A DNA stretch of 64,000 nucleotides, from contig OY776124.1 in NCBI GenBank assembly GCA_963675135.1, positions 15,808,066-15,872,065 on the forward strand. The letters are read 5' to 3'. Numbering within the stretch: the stretch's first letter is position 1; each line of letters opens with the position of its first letter. The notes below the pieces were generated by a model that ran no database searches, was not told the origin of the DNA, and was given only the letters and a program-made list of their open reading frames with translations. Shown here one piece after another: positions 33,901-44,211 of this stretch. The position numbers were made by a program, and so were the translations under genes. The stretch is from Galeopsis tetrahit. Taxonomy: Eukaryota; Streptophyta; Magnoliopsida; Lamiales; Lamiaceae.

Positions 33901-34182
33901 ACAAAATTGTGAAACAGAGAGTAAATTGTATTTCAAGCCTTCAACATAAGAAACATCTTGAATCTCTATGTCTCCATTCCGAATGTAACCAAATCCTTTA
34001 GTAACAGCAGTGGAGCTATCACCAAATATCACTTTTGGTCCTTCTTGCTCATGGTAGCTTGATAAGAGAGTCTTGGTACCAGTCATGTGATGAGAACAGC
34101 CACTATCTATGTACCAAGTTTCTCCTGTTGAGCCACCCTTCTTGTATAGATCGAGTCGACCCTGCAATAGATGATATTTCAT
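30901..34182 (-). CDS. pol: Copia-1 Pol: protease, integrase, reverse transcriptase, RNase H
   Basis: 1093 codons, uninterrupted. Domains in order: retropepsin active site YIDSGCSHHMTG (residues about 25-36); GAG-pre-integrase zinc region with H-x-H (LWHRRLCHL) and CTSCQKGK; integrase core with MDLHGP, IRSDKGTEF and PQQNGVAERRNRTL (DDE); RT with VYQMDVKSAFLNG, LYGLKQAPRAWY and catalytic YVDD (31846-31857); RNase H with DSDFGGCRIDRKSTSG, TTEAEYMAA and HTDFQRADIFTKPLAE. All catalytic residues I can check are present. The ATG at 34182 follows the gag stop by 20 nt in another frame, so expression would need frameshifting, reinitiation or an earlier lesion; a VPK tripeptide of the usual gag-pol junction persists in the gag frame after its stop. 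Confidence 0.95.
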   Translation of the reverse strand: MKYHLLQGRLDLYKKGGSTGETWYIDSGCSHHMTGTKTLLSSYHEQEGPKVIFGDSSTAVTKGFGYIRNGDIEIQDVSYVEGLKYNLLSVSQFCDRGYKVQFKSRKCEIIDKRTHTVLLVGIRQGSVYIVNWNSCPRDTCLLTKNPKELGWLWHRRLCHLNFKVLNKIARDYLVEGIPNEVYYKSHVCTSCQKGKQVKGSFKSIPSLSTSRVLELLHMDLHGPITPPTLNGRRYTLVVVDDYSKFTWVVFLHKKSDTQTLLPDLLKKLQVEKNQSIVKIRSDKGTEFINCYIKDFCSKRGIQHLTSAARTPQQNGVAERRNRTLKEACRTMLTEYNTPQKFWAEAINTACHSQNRSAINKALGKTPYEVWKGRKPRVSYFHIFGCKCFIHNNGKSKLNAFDAKADEGIFLGYSSTSKAFRVFNYSTLCVEETPHVVFEESQQDTFANKISEKVTELTIESDKDSEVYESVQTYNPFMKALESDDQKKVSAQGNSTRPVDMPKLVDSSTPIKSSDDNDVDMHDAVHDIYDSTIVKNRNTWKSAHNTENIIGDSIVGVKTRRQLFESQEQSSPSLFCWCCFLSSIEPKTINEALADSNWIIAMQDELNQFVRNDVWELVDRPKHHNVVGTRWIFKNKKDENDVVARNKARLVAQGYSQAEGIDYDETYAPVARLEAIRLFLAYASYMKFTVYQMDVKSAFLNGILAEEVYVEQPPGFEVKGNQVYKLKKALYGLKQAPRAWYDTLSQFLLENGFTKGKVDRTLFRRQEVKDILLVQIYVDDIIFGSPNKKLSESFSTLMQSKFEISMMGEMNYFLGLQVKQTPEGIFINQAKYTRNLLDKYGIKTCKSSGVPMQPTYRMDPDENGKCTDQTHYRGLIGSLLYLTASRPDIAFSVGVCARFQANPKESHMETTKRILKYLKGTINRGIWYPSNDDLSLSGYSDSDFGGCRIDRKSTSGSCQFLGTKLISWFSKKQTSVATSTTEAEYMAAGSCCSQLLWLIQQLRDYNICESNVPIFCDSNSAIAITQNPVLHTRCKHVDVKHHFICDRVEKKDIRMEKIHTDFQRADIFTKPLAEARFRELCISLGLIDIDPTSM

Positions 34183-34202
34183 AATTTAGGTACCCTCCTT
34201 GT

Positions 34203-36746
34203 TTATTGGGGTCCTTGGGGGTTAGTCGAGTTCAATGGAATCCAAATGTACATTGGAGTCCTGAACAAGTTTGATCTTCTAAGCTTTCGACCATATTTAT
34301 TGCAAAATAAGACCTTGTTGTCCTTATCTGGCCTATCAGTCGAGTTCGGGTCTACTCTTTGGAGATAGCCTTTTGACTTAATCTCTACTTGAGCAGGCAC
34401 TTGTCTATGATAGTCAGAGTAAGGTTTGTATGCATTAGGTCCATACGGTTTATAGCCATGTTTAGGTCTTTCTTTTCCTTCGATATCATATGACAAAGGT
34501 GGAGGATATAGAACAACTTGTGTACGATATTTTGGACCTTCCTGTCTAGGTCTAGACGAGTAGAGTTGAGACTGCCTTATAAAAGGAGGTCTAGACTCTT
34601 GTCGTCTAGTCTGTACTTGTCTATTACTAGTCTCCTCGGGATACCAATCCTCGTATCTGACCTGATTTGGTCGTCCACGATTCCTAGTCCTTTGTTGACT
34701 TGTCTTAAGCGGAACAGGCTTGTTGTTAACTTTCTTTTTACCTTCCTTGGTAATTGGAATGTTAACTCGAGCTTGTTTTGGTACAATACCTTTAGTTGGA
34801 GTGTCAATATCGTATATCATTGGTTCTTTTCCTTTATCATTAGTCAAAGAGCTTGAGATGAAAATAGTAGGGTTCTTAGGAACTAGAGTAGACGAGCTTG
34901 ATGTCTCAGCACCTATGCCTGTCTTGTCAGCAGGAGCCCTATACCTATCTGACAGTTCAAGGTTAACCTTTGATGAGTTAACCAGGTCAGTAAGTTTAAG
35001 GTCTAAAGTGACAACCTCGGTTTCTAAGAACTTATTACGTTCTTCAAGCTTTTTGAACTTGCTTTGTAAAACATTGAATTCATGTTTCTCAGTAGCATGT
35101 GTCTTAAGTAGGTCTTGATACAACTTGTCTGTCAATGCACACTTGTCTTTGAGTTGACTCAACTCTTCTTGCAAGCGTTTATTTAGGACTGTTATATTAG
35201 GATCTACTTTAGACTGAGCTTCCTTAAGATCAATGATTTCTTGTCTTAAGATGATGTTTTCGTCACTGACTTCAATGAATGCCTTGTTGGCAAGTAGGAG
35301 GTCGTCTTCAACTGCACTAGTAGAGTGCTGAAGACTACTCCCTACTTTGCTACTGGCAGTGTCACTTTCATCAGAATCTGATTCATCACAAGATTGAAAA
35401 GATGTAGCAGATGATACCTCTTGGTCGATTTTAGCCATGCAGCATAGACCATCATCTACTATGAAAGCTTCATCGTGATCTGGTTCAGACGGGTAGCTAG
35501 ATGAGGATGATGGCAACTCGTCTGACTCAGAGTCAGAGTCATCATTGGCCATCATTGCCTTCTTACCACGGTTGTATCTTCTTTCCCTTCGTGCTTTGCG
35601 TTCTTCTCGATCATCAGTACTCAAGTCTAGACATTCATATATGTAGTGACCTGGCTTCTCACAGTTATAGCACAAGATATCATTAGTAGCCTTTTTAATA
35701 GGAGAGTTGTTCCTACGTTTATCACGTCTATCAGAACGAGTAATCTTCCTACCATCAGACTCTCTATCTTGTCTGTTACCTTTCGAGACTTCGTCTCTCC
35801 TTTCGGACGAGTTTCGGTCTCGTCTGGTCTCAGACGAGTTCTTAGAAGCAGACCCTCTATGCTCTCTATAGAACTTCTTATATCTTCCGAAACGTTTATT
35901 CAGCCTATCAAACTTTCTAACCATGAGGCTTACCTGATCCTTCAGACTGAGATCAGTATCTAACTCGTCTTTCACAGAAGCAGACCTAGTCTTAGTCTTA
36001 GACCTGTCTACCTTAGACGAACTAGCCTTAAAAGCAACGTTCTTAGATACAGCATGTTCTCTGTCACTACTTACTATAGGTTCATCTTCGTCTAAATCAA
36101 ACTCATGAGCCTTTAGAGTTTGAAACATAGTCTCTGCTGTCCATACGTCTATATCTTGGGTATTCTTAACAAGCATTTTTACCATTTTCCATCGACTATC
36201 AAGGCTTTTGAGAATCCTAAGATTGATTTCACGTGGAGTATAAGATTTACCAAGGACTTCCAAGTCATTCATGATTTTGGTAAAACGAGTATCCAACTGG
36301 TCTATTGTTTCACCAACTTTCATATGAAATGATTCGAATCTTTGGACTGCAGTGGAAAGCTTGCTTTCTTTGATTAGGGATGTCCCTTCACAAATGATTG
36401 CTAAGCGATCCCACATTTCTTTGGCAGTTTTACATTTTAACACTTTTCCCAGATACTCATTAGGAAGAGTGTGTAGGATGTAATTCTTGGCCAAGCTATC
36501 CAAATTATTCTGTCTCATTTCTTCTGAGGTTAGTTCTGACCTTGGTTTCTTGACGAGTGTACCCACTGGTTGATTTGCGTCGAGGGCAGCAGTGTTTGGG
36601 ATCATGGTCACTATCGGACCTTCAGTGATGACGGAGATCATTAAGTCGTGAGTGGAACTGAAGATGGCTTCCATCCTTAGTTTCCAATAGTCATAGTCTT
36701 GTACCTGGAACTTAGGTAACTTGTTAGCGCTGATCTCAAGAGACAT
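34203..36746 (-). CDS. gag: Copia-1 Gag with long C-terminal coiled-coil extension
   Basis: 847 codons, long for a Copia Gag but in line with Sireviruses. It starts MSLEISANKLPKFQVQDYDYWK (DUF4219-like N-terminus), followed by the UBN2 gag domain (LAKNYILHTLPNEYL, AKEMWDRL, TIDQLDTRFTKIMNDLEVLG), Arg/Ser/Asp-rich stretches, and one CCHC zinc knuckle CYNCEKPGHYIYEC (about 35630-35681). Then come an acidic region, a coiled coil (ENIILRQEIIDLKEAQ, FKKLEERNKFLETEVVTLDLK) and a basic Arg/Gln/Tyr-rich tail. NRQVQTRRQ (34597-34620) resembles an LC8-type xVQT motif. Ends at TAA 34203-34205. Forms the virus-like particle. Confidence 0.93.
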   Translation of the reverse strand: MSLEISANKLPKFQVQDYDYWKLRMEAIFSSTHDLMISVITEGPIVTMIPNTAALDANQPVGTLVKKPRSELTSEEMRQNNLDSLAKNYILHTLPNEYLGKVLKCKTAKEMWDRLAIICEGTSLIKESKLSTAVQRFESFHMKVGETIDQLDTRFTKIMNDLEVLGKSYTPREINLRILKSLDSRWKMVKMLVKNTQDIDVWTAETMFQTLKAHEFDLDEDEPIVSSDREHAVSKNVAFKASSSKVDRSKTKTRSASVKDELDTDLSLKDQVSLMVRKFDRLNKRFGRYKKFYREHRGSASKNSSETRRDRNSSERRDEVSKGNRQDRESDGRKITRSDRRDKRRNNSPIKKATNDILCYNCEKPGHYIYECLDLSTDDREERKARRERRYNRGKKAMMANDDSDSESDELPSSSSSYPSEPDHDEAFIVDDGLCCMAKIDQEVSSATSFQSCDESDSDESDTASSKVGSSLQHSTSAVEDDLLLANKAFIEVSDENIILRQEIIDLKEAQSKVDPNITVLNKRLQEELSQLKDKCALTDKLYQDLLKTHATEKHEFNVLQSKFKKLEERNKFLETEVVTLDLKLTDLVNSSKVNLELSDRYRAPADKTGIGAETSSSSTLVPKNPTIFISSSLTNDKGKEPMIYDIDTPTKGIVPKQARVNIPITKEGKKKVNNKPVPLKTSQQRTRNRGRPNQVRYEDWYPEETSNRQVQTRRQESRPPFIRQSQLYSSRPRQEGPKYRTQVVLYPPPLSYDIEGKERPKHGYKPYGPNAYKPYSDYHRQVPAQVEIKSKGYLQRVDPNSTDRPDKDNKVLFCNKYGRKLRRSNLFRTPMYIWIPLNSTNPQGPQ

Positions 36747-36931
36747 GATTTCAAGAAATAAGTGCTAAGTAGAGTTATGATCAAGAATAACAGATAAGTC
36801 AAGAACAGGGAGCACGAAACAGATATAACAAGAATATTTGATCAAGAACACGTATACAAGAACAATCAAGGACCAAGACTTCACCCTAAGTCTTAAGTCG
36901 GTTATCAAGAAACAGCAGTTCGAAAACTACT

Positions 36932-36943
36932 GCTCTGATACCA
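36932..36943 (-). promoter_or_regulatory. Primer binding site, initiator-Met tRNA
   Basis: Minus strand TGGTATCAGAGC, two bases downstream of the 5' LTR end, complementary to the 3' end of plant initiator tRNA-Met. Primes minus-strand DNA synthesis. Confidence 0.95.
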
Positions 36944-36945
36944 CT

Positions 36946-38273
36946 TGTAGGTCCCTAAGTTGAGTTAATATCGAGGGAAGCTAAAGAAAATGTCTAGAGG
37001 GGGGTGAATAGACTTTTCTAAAATCTTTCGATATATCAGAATTACAATGTGCGGAATACGAAATTAATAATGAGCCCAATTAAAGTTTATACTCAACTTA
37101 ATTCGAGAACTCTGTTTCAGTATTTACTCAACTAGTCTAGTTCAGTTATGTAATTCAATTAACTAAACAATTAATCAATTAAACAACAAACAAAACAGTA
37201 AAGTAAATCAAACGCGAGATTTATAGTGGTTCGACAACTTGTCTACATCCACTCTCACAAACCCAGTTGTGATGTTTCCACTAAACTCTTCCGATCGAGT
37301 ACAAGTGTATGTTCCTGTCTTTAAAGTCCCAAGAAGAAGACTTAGATCTTCAACAGACTATACCTCCAGATATGTCTACGATCTAACTAGAAATTTTACA
37401 AGTATCTAGCACCTTGAAAAGTAACAAAACAAAAACTAAAAACTTCTCTGATCTTCAGTAGTAGCCTTCTTGATTCTTCACTTGTCTTCTGGCTTCTATC
37501 TGAACTTTAATCAACTCTGAGAGTAAACTTCGAATATATCTTTACTTTGAGTATGTAGATTTTCAGTGTCTCCGTTCTTCAAATGATCACCACCACGAAG
37601 TATTTATAAACTTCTGAAATCAAGAACTAATAAGTTGTAACCAACTTTTCTTGATAACTACCTTCAACTGAATCTTCTTATCCATACACGCGTTTCTTGT
37701 TGTGAATTAGTTATTCCATAACTAACTTTTATATCTTTAACTTTTCACGCGCTTCTAACTAACTATCTTCACGTTGACTTGTCTTGAGTAGACTTGTATG
37801 TACTTGTCTTGTCTTGTAGTCCTTCTGTCTTGAGTAGCAGACTTCCACTCTTCTTGTCTGGTCTTCCTTGTTCAAACAGTAGACTATACTAAACCTATCA
37901 AGACTATTACATTACTTTAAGCTTTCATAATACAAGCTTAGTCAACTTATAAACTATACAATAAAACTAATCTATTACATATAAAAACATGAGCTCTATA
38001 CAACATTTATTCATAGCTCAATAACAATCTAACATATACAAATAACAAATATGAAGTACTTATAAATCGTACTTATCTTTCAATAATACTTGTCTTTTAA
38101 AAACTAGTACTTGTCTTTTGAATTCTACTGATCTGCTCAAGATGACTTCAACTTAACTAGACTAGATCAGTCAACACTTAGAAAATATTCAAGTCTTCTT
38201 TTGGCTTATCAAAACTTTATCTTTTATCTTTTATTCATCATTTAGGACTTGTTCTAGGATTCATATCCCAACA
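36946..38273 (-). repeat. Copia-1 5' LTR (1328 bp)
   Basis: TGTAGGTCCC...CATATCCCAACA on the plus strand, same length as the 3' LTR. Immediately followed by the CTTTA duplication (38274-38278) and B3 copy P4. It contains the promoter and polyadenylation signals of the element; individual sites were not resolved. Confidence 0.95.
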
Positions 38274-38987
38274 CTTTAGTGGTGAAGAGATGTCAAGCGG
38301 AAAAGGCACATACTTCAACATTGTTGACTTCGTCTTAATTTTGTCCTCAAGACCAGCTTTTGGCTCCATGCAAGATCCACTCATATCCATAAGCCGAATT
38401 GCTGCATCTATATCATTTGAATCAGGAGCTCTCACAATGTGTACCTTAATTTTGCAAGGTGCCACCAATTTGAAAATTATTATTCCTCCCCTTTTAATCT
38501 CGTGCAAAAATGAAAAGGTCCTCCAACCCCCACTTAAGCCACAGCTCGCCAGGGTGAAAGTTGTTCAATTCTCTTTTCCCAATTCATCCACCAAAACAAT
38601 TGTGGAATCAAGGTTGGGCAAATAAAGTTTGTAGAACGCTCTCGGTATATGCATACAAACCCCCCTCCCTCCTCAACGTTTGATGGGAGCATGAGCTTTA
38701 CAAAACGAGGAATGTCATTTTGTAAACTAGCAACAATTCTTTCAGTTTCATCTATTACATAACATTGTGCATGGTAAAATGTCGTCATATAAGTCCTTAT
38801 GCTTGGTCGTCTTCTTTTCTCTATTGATTCCTGATTTCTTAGAACTATCTGACACCTAGCTTTTTAATCTCTTTAGGTGTACTGTCTTCCCTCTCTTCGT
38901 CTTACTTTTCTTAGTCCGAGGATACTAATCTAGATCATTATCAGTCTCTCAGTCACATTGTTCTTGTTTTAGTTTCATTGCTCTCAT

Positions 38988-40453
38988 TGCCTATCCTCTC
39001 TCTTCAACTAACAAGATCTTCTAAATTCAACCGTTGATTTCTCGGTTTGAAGATTTGGATATATAGCTTGTTTTCGTACTTTATCGTGAACTACAGTCTA
39101 CGGACATCTCAAACTTCTTAGGGACGATAGGCAATGGACAAAAAACCCCTTGCATCATATACAGAATTTGACAAGATCGATCATATGGGGCTGTGCAAAA
39201 TTAAATTTTAAAAAAAAATCAAAGTGGGTGAATTTATCTATTAAAATGTCGTTTCATCGTGCGCTACTCACGTTTGCAGCAAAAAAATCGTTGAGCGTGA
39301 AATTATCTATTAAAATGTTGTTTCTATAGTGTATAAGTATCTTGAGTAAAATATTATTCATCGTGCGCGACTCACGTTTGCACAAAAACATCGCACGCAC
39401 ATAAACATTCATTAATGGTGAATTCCTAGATGTTAGTAAAGGAGGAACTCATCGATCAAGCTTTGACAAAATAATTAATGGTTTTACAATTAATGATATA
39501 TCAAGTTGAAATCTAAAGAACCTCAATATATAAAACTCGAAATTCACCATGAATAAGTACCTGTCCCCTCAGTTTTTGCAAGTATTTAGTGAATTTGCGG
39601 CAAAACATCGCTGAGTGTTGAATTTCTAGTAGAATGTTGTTTCTATAGTGTATAAGTGTCTTGAGTAAGATTATTCATCTTCACTCCAATTGATTTGAAA
39701 TCTTACACCTAGAAGCATAAGCTACTACTCTAAAGGATACCGACAACTTGGAATTTACCATAATTAAGCGAAAATAATGCAATTTCTTGTCCGGTACGTT
39801 ACACCCATTTTTCTTTTGGTCCTTTTCGCACTTTGATTTTTATCCTTGTATTTTTAATGAGGAGAGAGAACCTCAATGCATTTTTAAGATTGAATTTTCA
39901 AGATATTTTTTTGTTCATTAGAGGTTAAATAAATTTAATGATGCTTTTTTTTTTTAAAGCATGTCAGTTTTAATTGGGAAATGTGGATCCGAATTAAAGC
40001 AAATATTTTCTTTTTGTCACGTCGGGCATGACAAAAATCAAAGTGCAAAGGTTAATAGGACCAAAATCAAAATGAGTCGCATGCACGAGGGCATTTTCCA
40101 ATTTTATTAATTTTACAAATTAGCAATAGTTACTTTAAGATTTTGCTTTGCGAAGAATTTATTATTTAAAAAATTATTTATCTTTCTTTATTCGTTCTTT
40201 CCACTAGTCGCATGCACGAGGGCATGTATTAGGAGGAAATTCATGACTTGTGTTTTGAGCGGTTTATAGACGAGTGAAGAAATATATAGATTCTTTCAAA
40301 CTTTGGACAACTGTCTGAAGTAAATCATCATGAAGGACGAATAATCAGATGAACGCACATACAAAGGACAAATAATTGCATTTTCCCAATTTGTAAATTT
40401 TTATATATATGTATGTACTTTGAAAATTTTGTGATATTTCCTGGTTTGATAGC
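38988..40453. repeat. Long-type unit spacer between P4 and P5
   Basis: Same content as 6741-8208, including the fold-back segment (about 39813-40067) and the GCATGCACGAGGGCAT segments. Very close in sequence to 53408-54875. No coding signal. Confidence 0.75.
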
Positions 40454-41215
40454 TTATTTGAATGATTTTTTTGGTTCCGTACATTTTCTCCAATTCTTCA
40501 GTGGTGAAGAGATGTCAAGCGGAAAAGGCACATACTTCAAACATTGTTGACTTCGTCTTAATTTTGTCCTCAAGACCAGCTTTTGGCTCCCATGCAAGAA
40601 CCACTCATATCCATAATCCGAATTGTTGCATCTATATCATTTGAATCAGGAGCTCACACAATGTGTACCTTAATTTTGCAAGGTGCCACCAATTTGAAAA
40701 TTATTATTTCTCCCCTTTTAATCTCGTGCAAAAATGAAAAGGTCCTCCACCCACCACGTACTTAAGCCACAGCTCGCCAGTGTGAAAGTTGTTCAATTCT
40801 CTTTTCCCAATTCATCCACCAAAACAATTTTGGAATCAAGGTTGGGCAAATAAAGTTTGTAGAACGCTCTCGGTATATGCATACAAACCCCCCTCCCTCC
40901 TCAACGTTTGATGGGAGCATGAGCTTTACAAAACGAGGAATGTCATTTTGTAAACTAGCAACAATTCTTTCAGTTTCATCCATTACATAACATTGTGCAT
41001 GCTAAAATGTCGTCATATAAGTCCTTATGCTTGGTCGTCTTCTTTTCTCTATTGATTCCTGATTTCTTAGAACTATCTGACGTCTAGCTTTTTAATCTCT
41101 TTAGGTGTACTGTCTTCCCTCTCTTCGTCTTACTTTTCTTCGTCCGAGGATACTAATCTAGATCATTATCAGTCTCTCAGTCACATTGTTCTTGTTTTAG
41201 TTTCATTGCTCTCAT
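40454..41215 (-). pseudogene. B3-domain pseudogene copy P5 (mosaic of short and long types)
   Basis: Degraded copy. The C-terminal half is short-type: CTCCCATGCAAGAACC, GGAGCTCACACAATG (shared with P8), and CCACCACGTACTTAAGCC and CAATTTTGGAATC (shared with P3). From about 40863 on it is long-type (GAACGCTCTC, CATACAAACC, CAACAATTCTTTCAG) like P4 and P7. An extra A at about 40540 breaks the C-terminal frame, and the shared TGA is present. The mosaic points to unequal crossing-over or gene conversion within the array. Confidence 0.82.
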
Positions 41216-42332
41216 TGCCTATTCTCTCTCTTCAACTAACAAGATCTTCTAAATTCAACCGTTGATTTCTCGGTTTGAAGATTTGGATATATAGCTTGTT
41301 TTCGTACTTTATCGTGAACTACAGTCTACGGACATCTCAAACTTCTTAGGGACGATAGGCAATGGACAAAAAACCCCTTGCATCATATACAGAATTTGAC
41401 AAGATCGATCATATGGGGCTGTGCAAAATTAAATTTTAAAAAAAAATCAAAGTGGGTGAATTTATCTATTAAAATGTCGTTTCATCGTGCGCTACTCACG
41501 TTTGCAGCAAAAAAATCGTTGAGCGTGAAATTATCTATTAAAATGTTGTTTCTATAGTGTATAAGTATCTTGAGTAAAATATTATTCATCGTGCGCGACT
41601 CACGTTTGCAGAAAAACATCGCACGCATATACACATTATTAATGGTGAATTCCTAGATGTTAGTAAAGGAGGAACTCACCGATAAAGATTAGACAAAATA
41701 ATTAATGGTATTACAATTAATGATATATCAAGTTGAAATCTAAAGAACCTCAATATATAAAACTCGAAATTCACCATGAATAAGTACATGTCCCCTCAGT
41801 TTTTGCAAGTATTTAGTGAATTTGCGGCAAAACATCGCTGAGTGTTGAATTTCTAGTAGAATGTTGTTTCTATAGTGTATAAGTGTCTTGAGTAAGATTA
41901 ATCATCTTCACTCCAATTGATTTGAAATCTTATACCTAGAAGCATAAGCTACTACTCTAAAGGATACCGACAACTTGGAATTTACCATAATTAAGCGAAA
42001 ATAATGCAATTTCTTGTCCGTTACGTTACACCCATTTTTCTTTTGGTCCTTTTCGCACTTTGATTTTTATCCTTGTATTTTTAATGAGGAGAGAGAACCT
42101 AAATGCATTTTTAAGATTGAATTTTCAAGATATTTTTTTGTTCATTAGAGGTTAAATAAATTTAATGATGCTTTTTTTTTTTTTTAAAGCATGTCAGTTT
42201 TAATTGGGAAATGTGGATCCGAATTAAAGCAATATTTTCTTTTTGTCACGTCGGGCATGACAAAAATCAAAGTGCAAAGGTTAATAGGACCAAAATCAAA
42301 ATGAGTCGCATGCACGAGGGCATTTTCCAATT
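41216..42332. repeat. Long-type unit spacer, truncated by Copia-2
   Basis: Same as the other long spacers up to GAGGGCATTTTCCAATTT, where it is replaced at about 42333 by Copia-2 sequence. The join has a few bases of microhomology (ATTT) and no target duplication. Confidence 0.75.
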
Positions 42333-42335
42333 TCC

Positions 42336-44211
42336 GGAAGAACCAAAGGAAGATAAACCACACAGACATGTCACTAGATCTCAAACCCAAGCTGAGTAAG
42401 CTGACCTGAATCAAGATGCAACAATTCCAAATGCAAGGGGGAATGATCTCTTTGACACACAAGATACAGATGATGATCGACCAAATCAAGTCAACCCTCC
42501 TAATGGCACTAGAACAGATGAGAATCCAAGTTCATCTAATGTAGACACACCTGTGAGGTATACATGGAGAAACAATCATCCATCAAACCTCATTTTAGGA
42601 GGAGCAGACTCAAGTGTCTAGACCAGAAGACAACTGAGTCAGAACCCCCAATCTTCTATGTTCTGCTGGTGTGCTTTCTTGTCCAACATTGAACCAGATG
42701 ACATAGAAGAAGCAATGACTGATAGCAATTGGATCACTGCTATGCAAGAAGAACTAAACCAATTCGAAAGAAATGAAGTGTGGGAATTGGTAGATCGTCC
42801 TGAAAACCACAATGTAGTAGGAACAAAGTGGGTATTCAAGAATAAGAATGACGAAAATGATGTAATAACTAGAAATAAAGCAAGGCTAGTTGCAAAAGGA
42901 TACTCACAATCTGAAGGAATTGACTATGATGAGACCTTTGCTCCAATAGCCAGACTAGAAGCCATTCGTCTATTTCTAGCTTATGCATCATATATGGGCT
43001 TCAAGGTATATCAAATGGATGTCAAAAGTGCCTTCTTAAATGGTATTCTGGTAGAAGAAGTGTATGTAGAGCAGCCCCCAGGCTTTGAAAAAGGAGATCA
43101 AGTATATCGTCTGAAGAAGGCTCTCTATGGTCTGAAGCAAGCCCCTAGAGCTTGGTATGACACATTGTCACAATTCCTTCTTGACAATGGATACACAAAA
43201 GGCAAAGATGACAAAACAGTTTTCAGAATACAAGAAGGAAAAGATATTCTAATGGTGCAAATATATATAGATGACATTATATTTGGATCACCCAATCAAG
43301 ATATGTGCAAGAAGTTCTCTGAACTAATGCAAGGAAAATTCGAAATGAGCATGATGGGTGAGATGAACTACTTCCTAGGACTTCAAGTCAAGCAAAGTCC
43401 AGAAGGGATTTTCATCAACCAATCCAAGTACACCTAGAGCCTATTAGAAAGATTCAAAGCTCAACAAAGCAAGACTGCAAGGATTCCAATGATGACCTCA
43501 TTCAAAATGGAACCACATGAATCTGGAAAGGCAGTTGATCAAGCTGAATATAGAGCACTAATTGGATCTCTTCTATATCTTACAGCCAGCAGACTAGACA
43601 TAACCTTTGCTGTAGGAGTATGTGCTAGGTTTCAAGCAAACCCAAAGCAAAGTCATCTAGAAGCAGCAAGGAAGATTCTCAAGTACCTAAAAGGAACAGT
43701 CAACTTAGGACTATGGTACCCTGCTGATGACAACCTAGAATTGAGTGGATACTCAGACTCAGACTATGGTGGATGCAGAATTGATAGGAAGTCCACATCT
43801 GGAACATGTCAATTCCTAGGCAACAAGTTGATCTCATGGTTCTCAAAGAAGCAGACCTCTGTTGCAACCTCCACCACTGAGGCAGAATATATGGCAGCTG
43901 GAAGTTGTTGTAGTCAGCTGCTTTGGCTGGTCCAACAACTAAAAGATTACAATGTAGAGGCAAGAGAAGTCCCTATCTACTGTGATAGCAGCAGTGCCAT
44001 TGCCATCACTCAAAATCCAGTCCTCCACACAAGGTGCAAGCATGTCGACATTCGACACCATTTCATAAGAGATCACCTTGAAAAGAAGGACATCAAGATG
44101 GAGAAAATTCACACAGATATCCAAAGAGCAGATATCTTAACTAAGCCCCTAGCTGAAGAAAGATTCAAGACCCTATGCTACAGCCTAGGACTCCTTGATC
44201 CAAGCACATGA
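42336..44211 (+). pseudogene. pol: Copia-2 RT-RNase H
   Basis: One frame broken by three stops: TAA 42397, TAG near 42619 (an AAG codon in Copia-1) and TAG 43435 (an Arg position just after NQSKYT). RT motifs: VYQMDVKSAFLNG, LYGLKQAPRAWY, catalytic Y-I-D-D (Copia-1 has YVDD). RNase H: SDSDYGGCRIDRKSTSG, TTEAEYMAA, DIRHHFIRDHLEKKD, KPLAEERF. The frame ends at TGA 44209-44211. The first two stops are also in the 60039-64000 copy, so the family spread by DNA duplication after they arose. Confidence 0.92.

Larger units (their letters stand above)
24732..38273 (-). mobile_element. Copia-1: full-length Sirevirus-like Copia retrotransposon
   Basis: A complete 13,542-bp element on the minus strand: 5' LTR 38273-36946, tRNA-iMet primer site, gag, pol, an accessory coding region, polypurine tract, and 3' LTR 26059-24732. 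Target duplication CTTTA at 24727-24731 and 38274-38278. Pol order protease-integrase-RT-RNase H defines Ty1/copia. Large size, long gag with coiled-coil extension and coding sequence between pol and the 3' LTR fit the Sirevirus (SIRE/Maximus) lineage. I count only four LTR-LTR differences in 1328 bp, so insertion is recent. Gag and pol are open, but the accessory region is broken. Confidence 0.95.
24685..38987 (-). pseudogene. B3-domain pseudogene copy P4 (long type), split by Copia-1
   Basis: The last codons are at 24685-24731; the rest is at 38274-38987, separated by the 13.5-kb Copia-1 insertion with its CTTTA duplication. The 38274-38507 part encodes IIIFKLVAPCKIKVHIVRA and DAAIRLMDMSGSC. 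The 38534-38788 part encodes IVASLQNDIPRFVKLMLPSNV with the GFVCIYRERS frame slip and the shared TGA. The long-type N-terminal region has lost its MGAKKL reading frame. Very close to P7. Confidence 0.85.
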
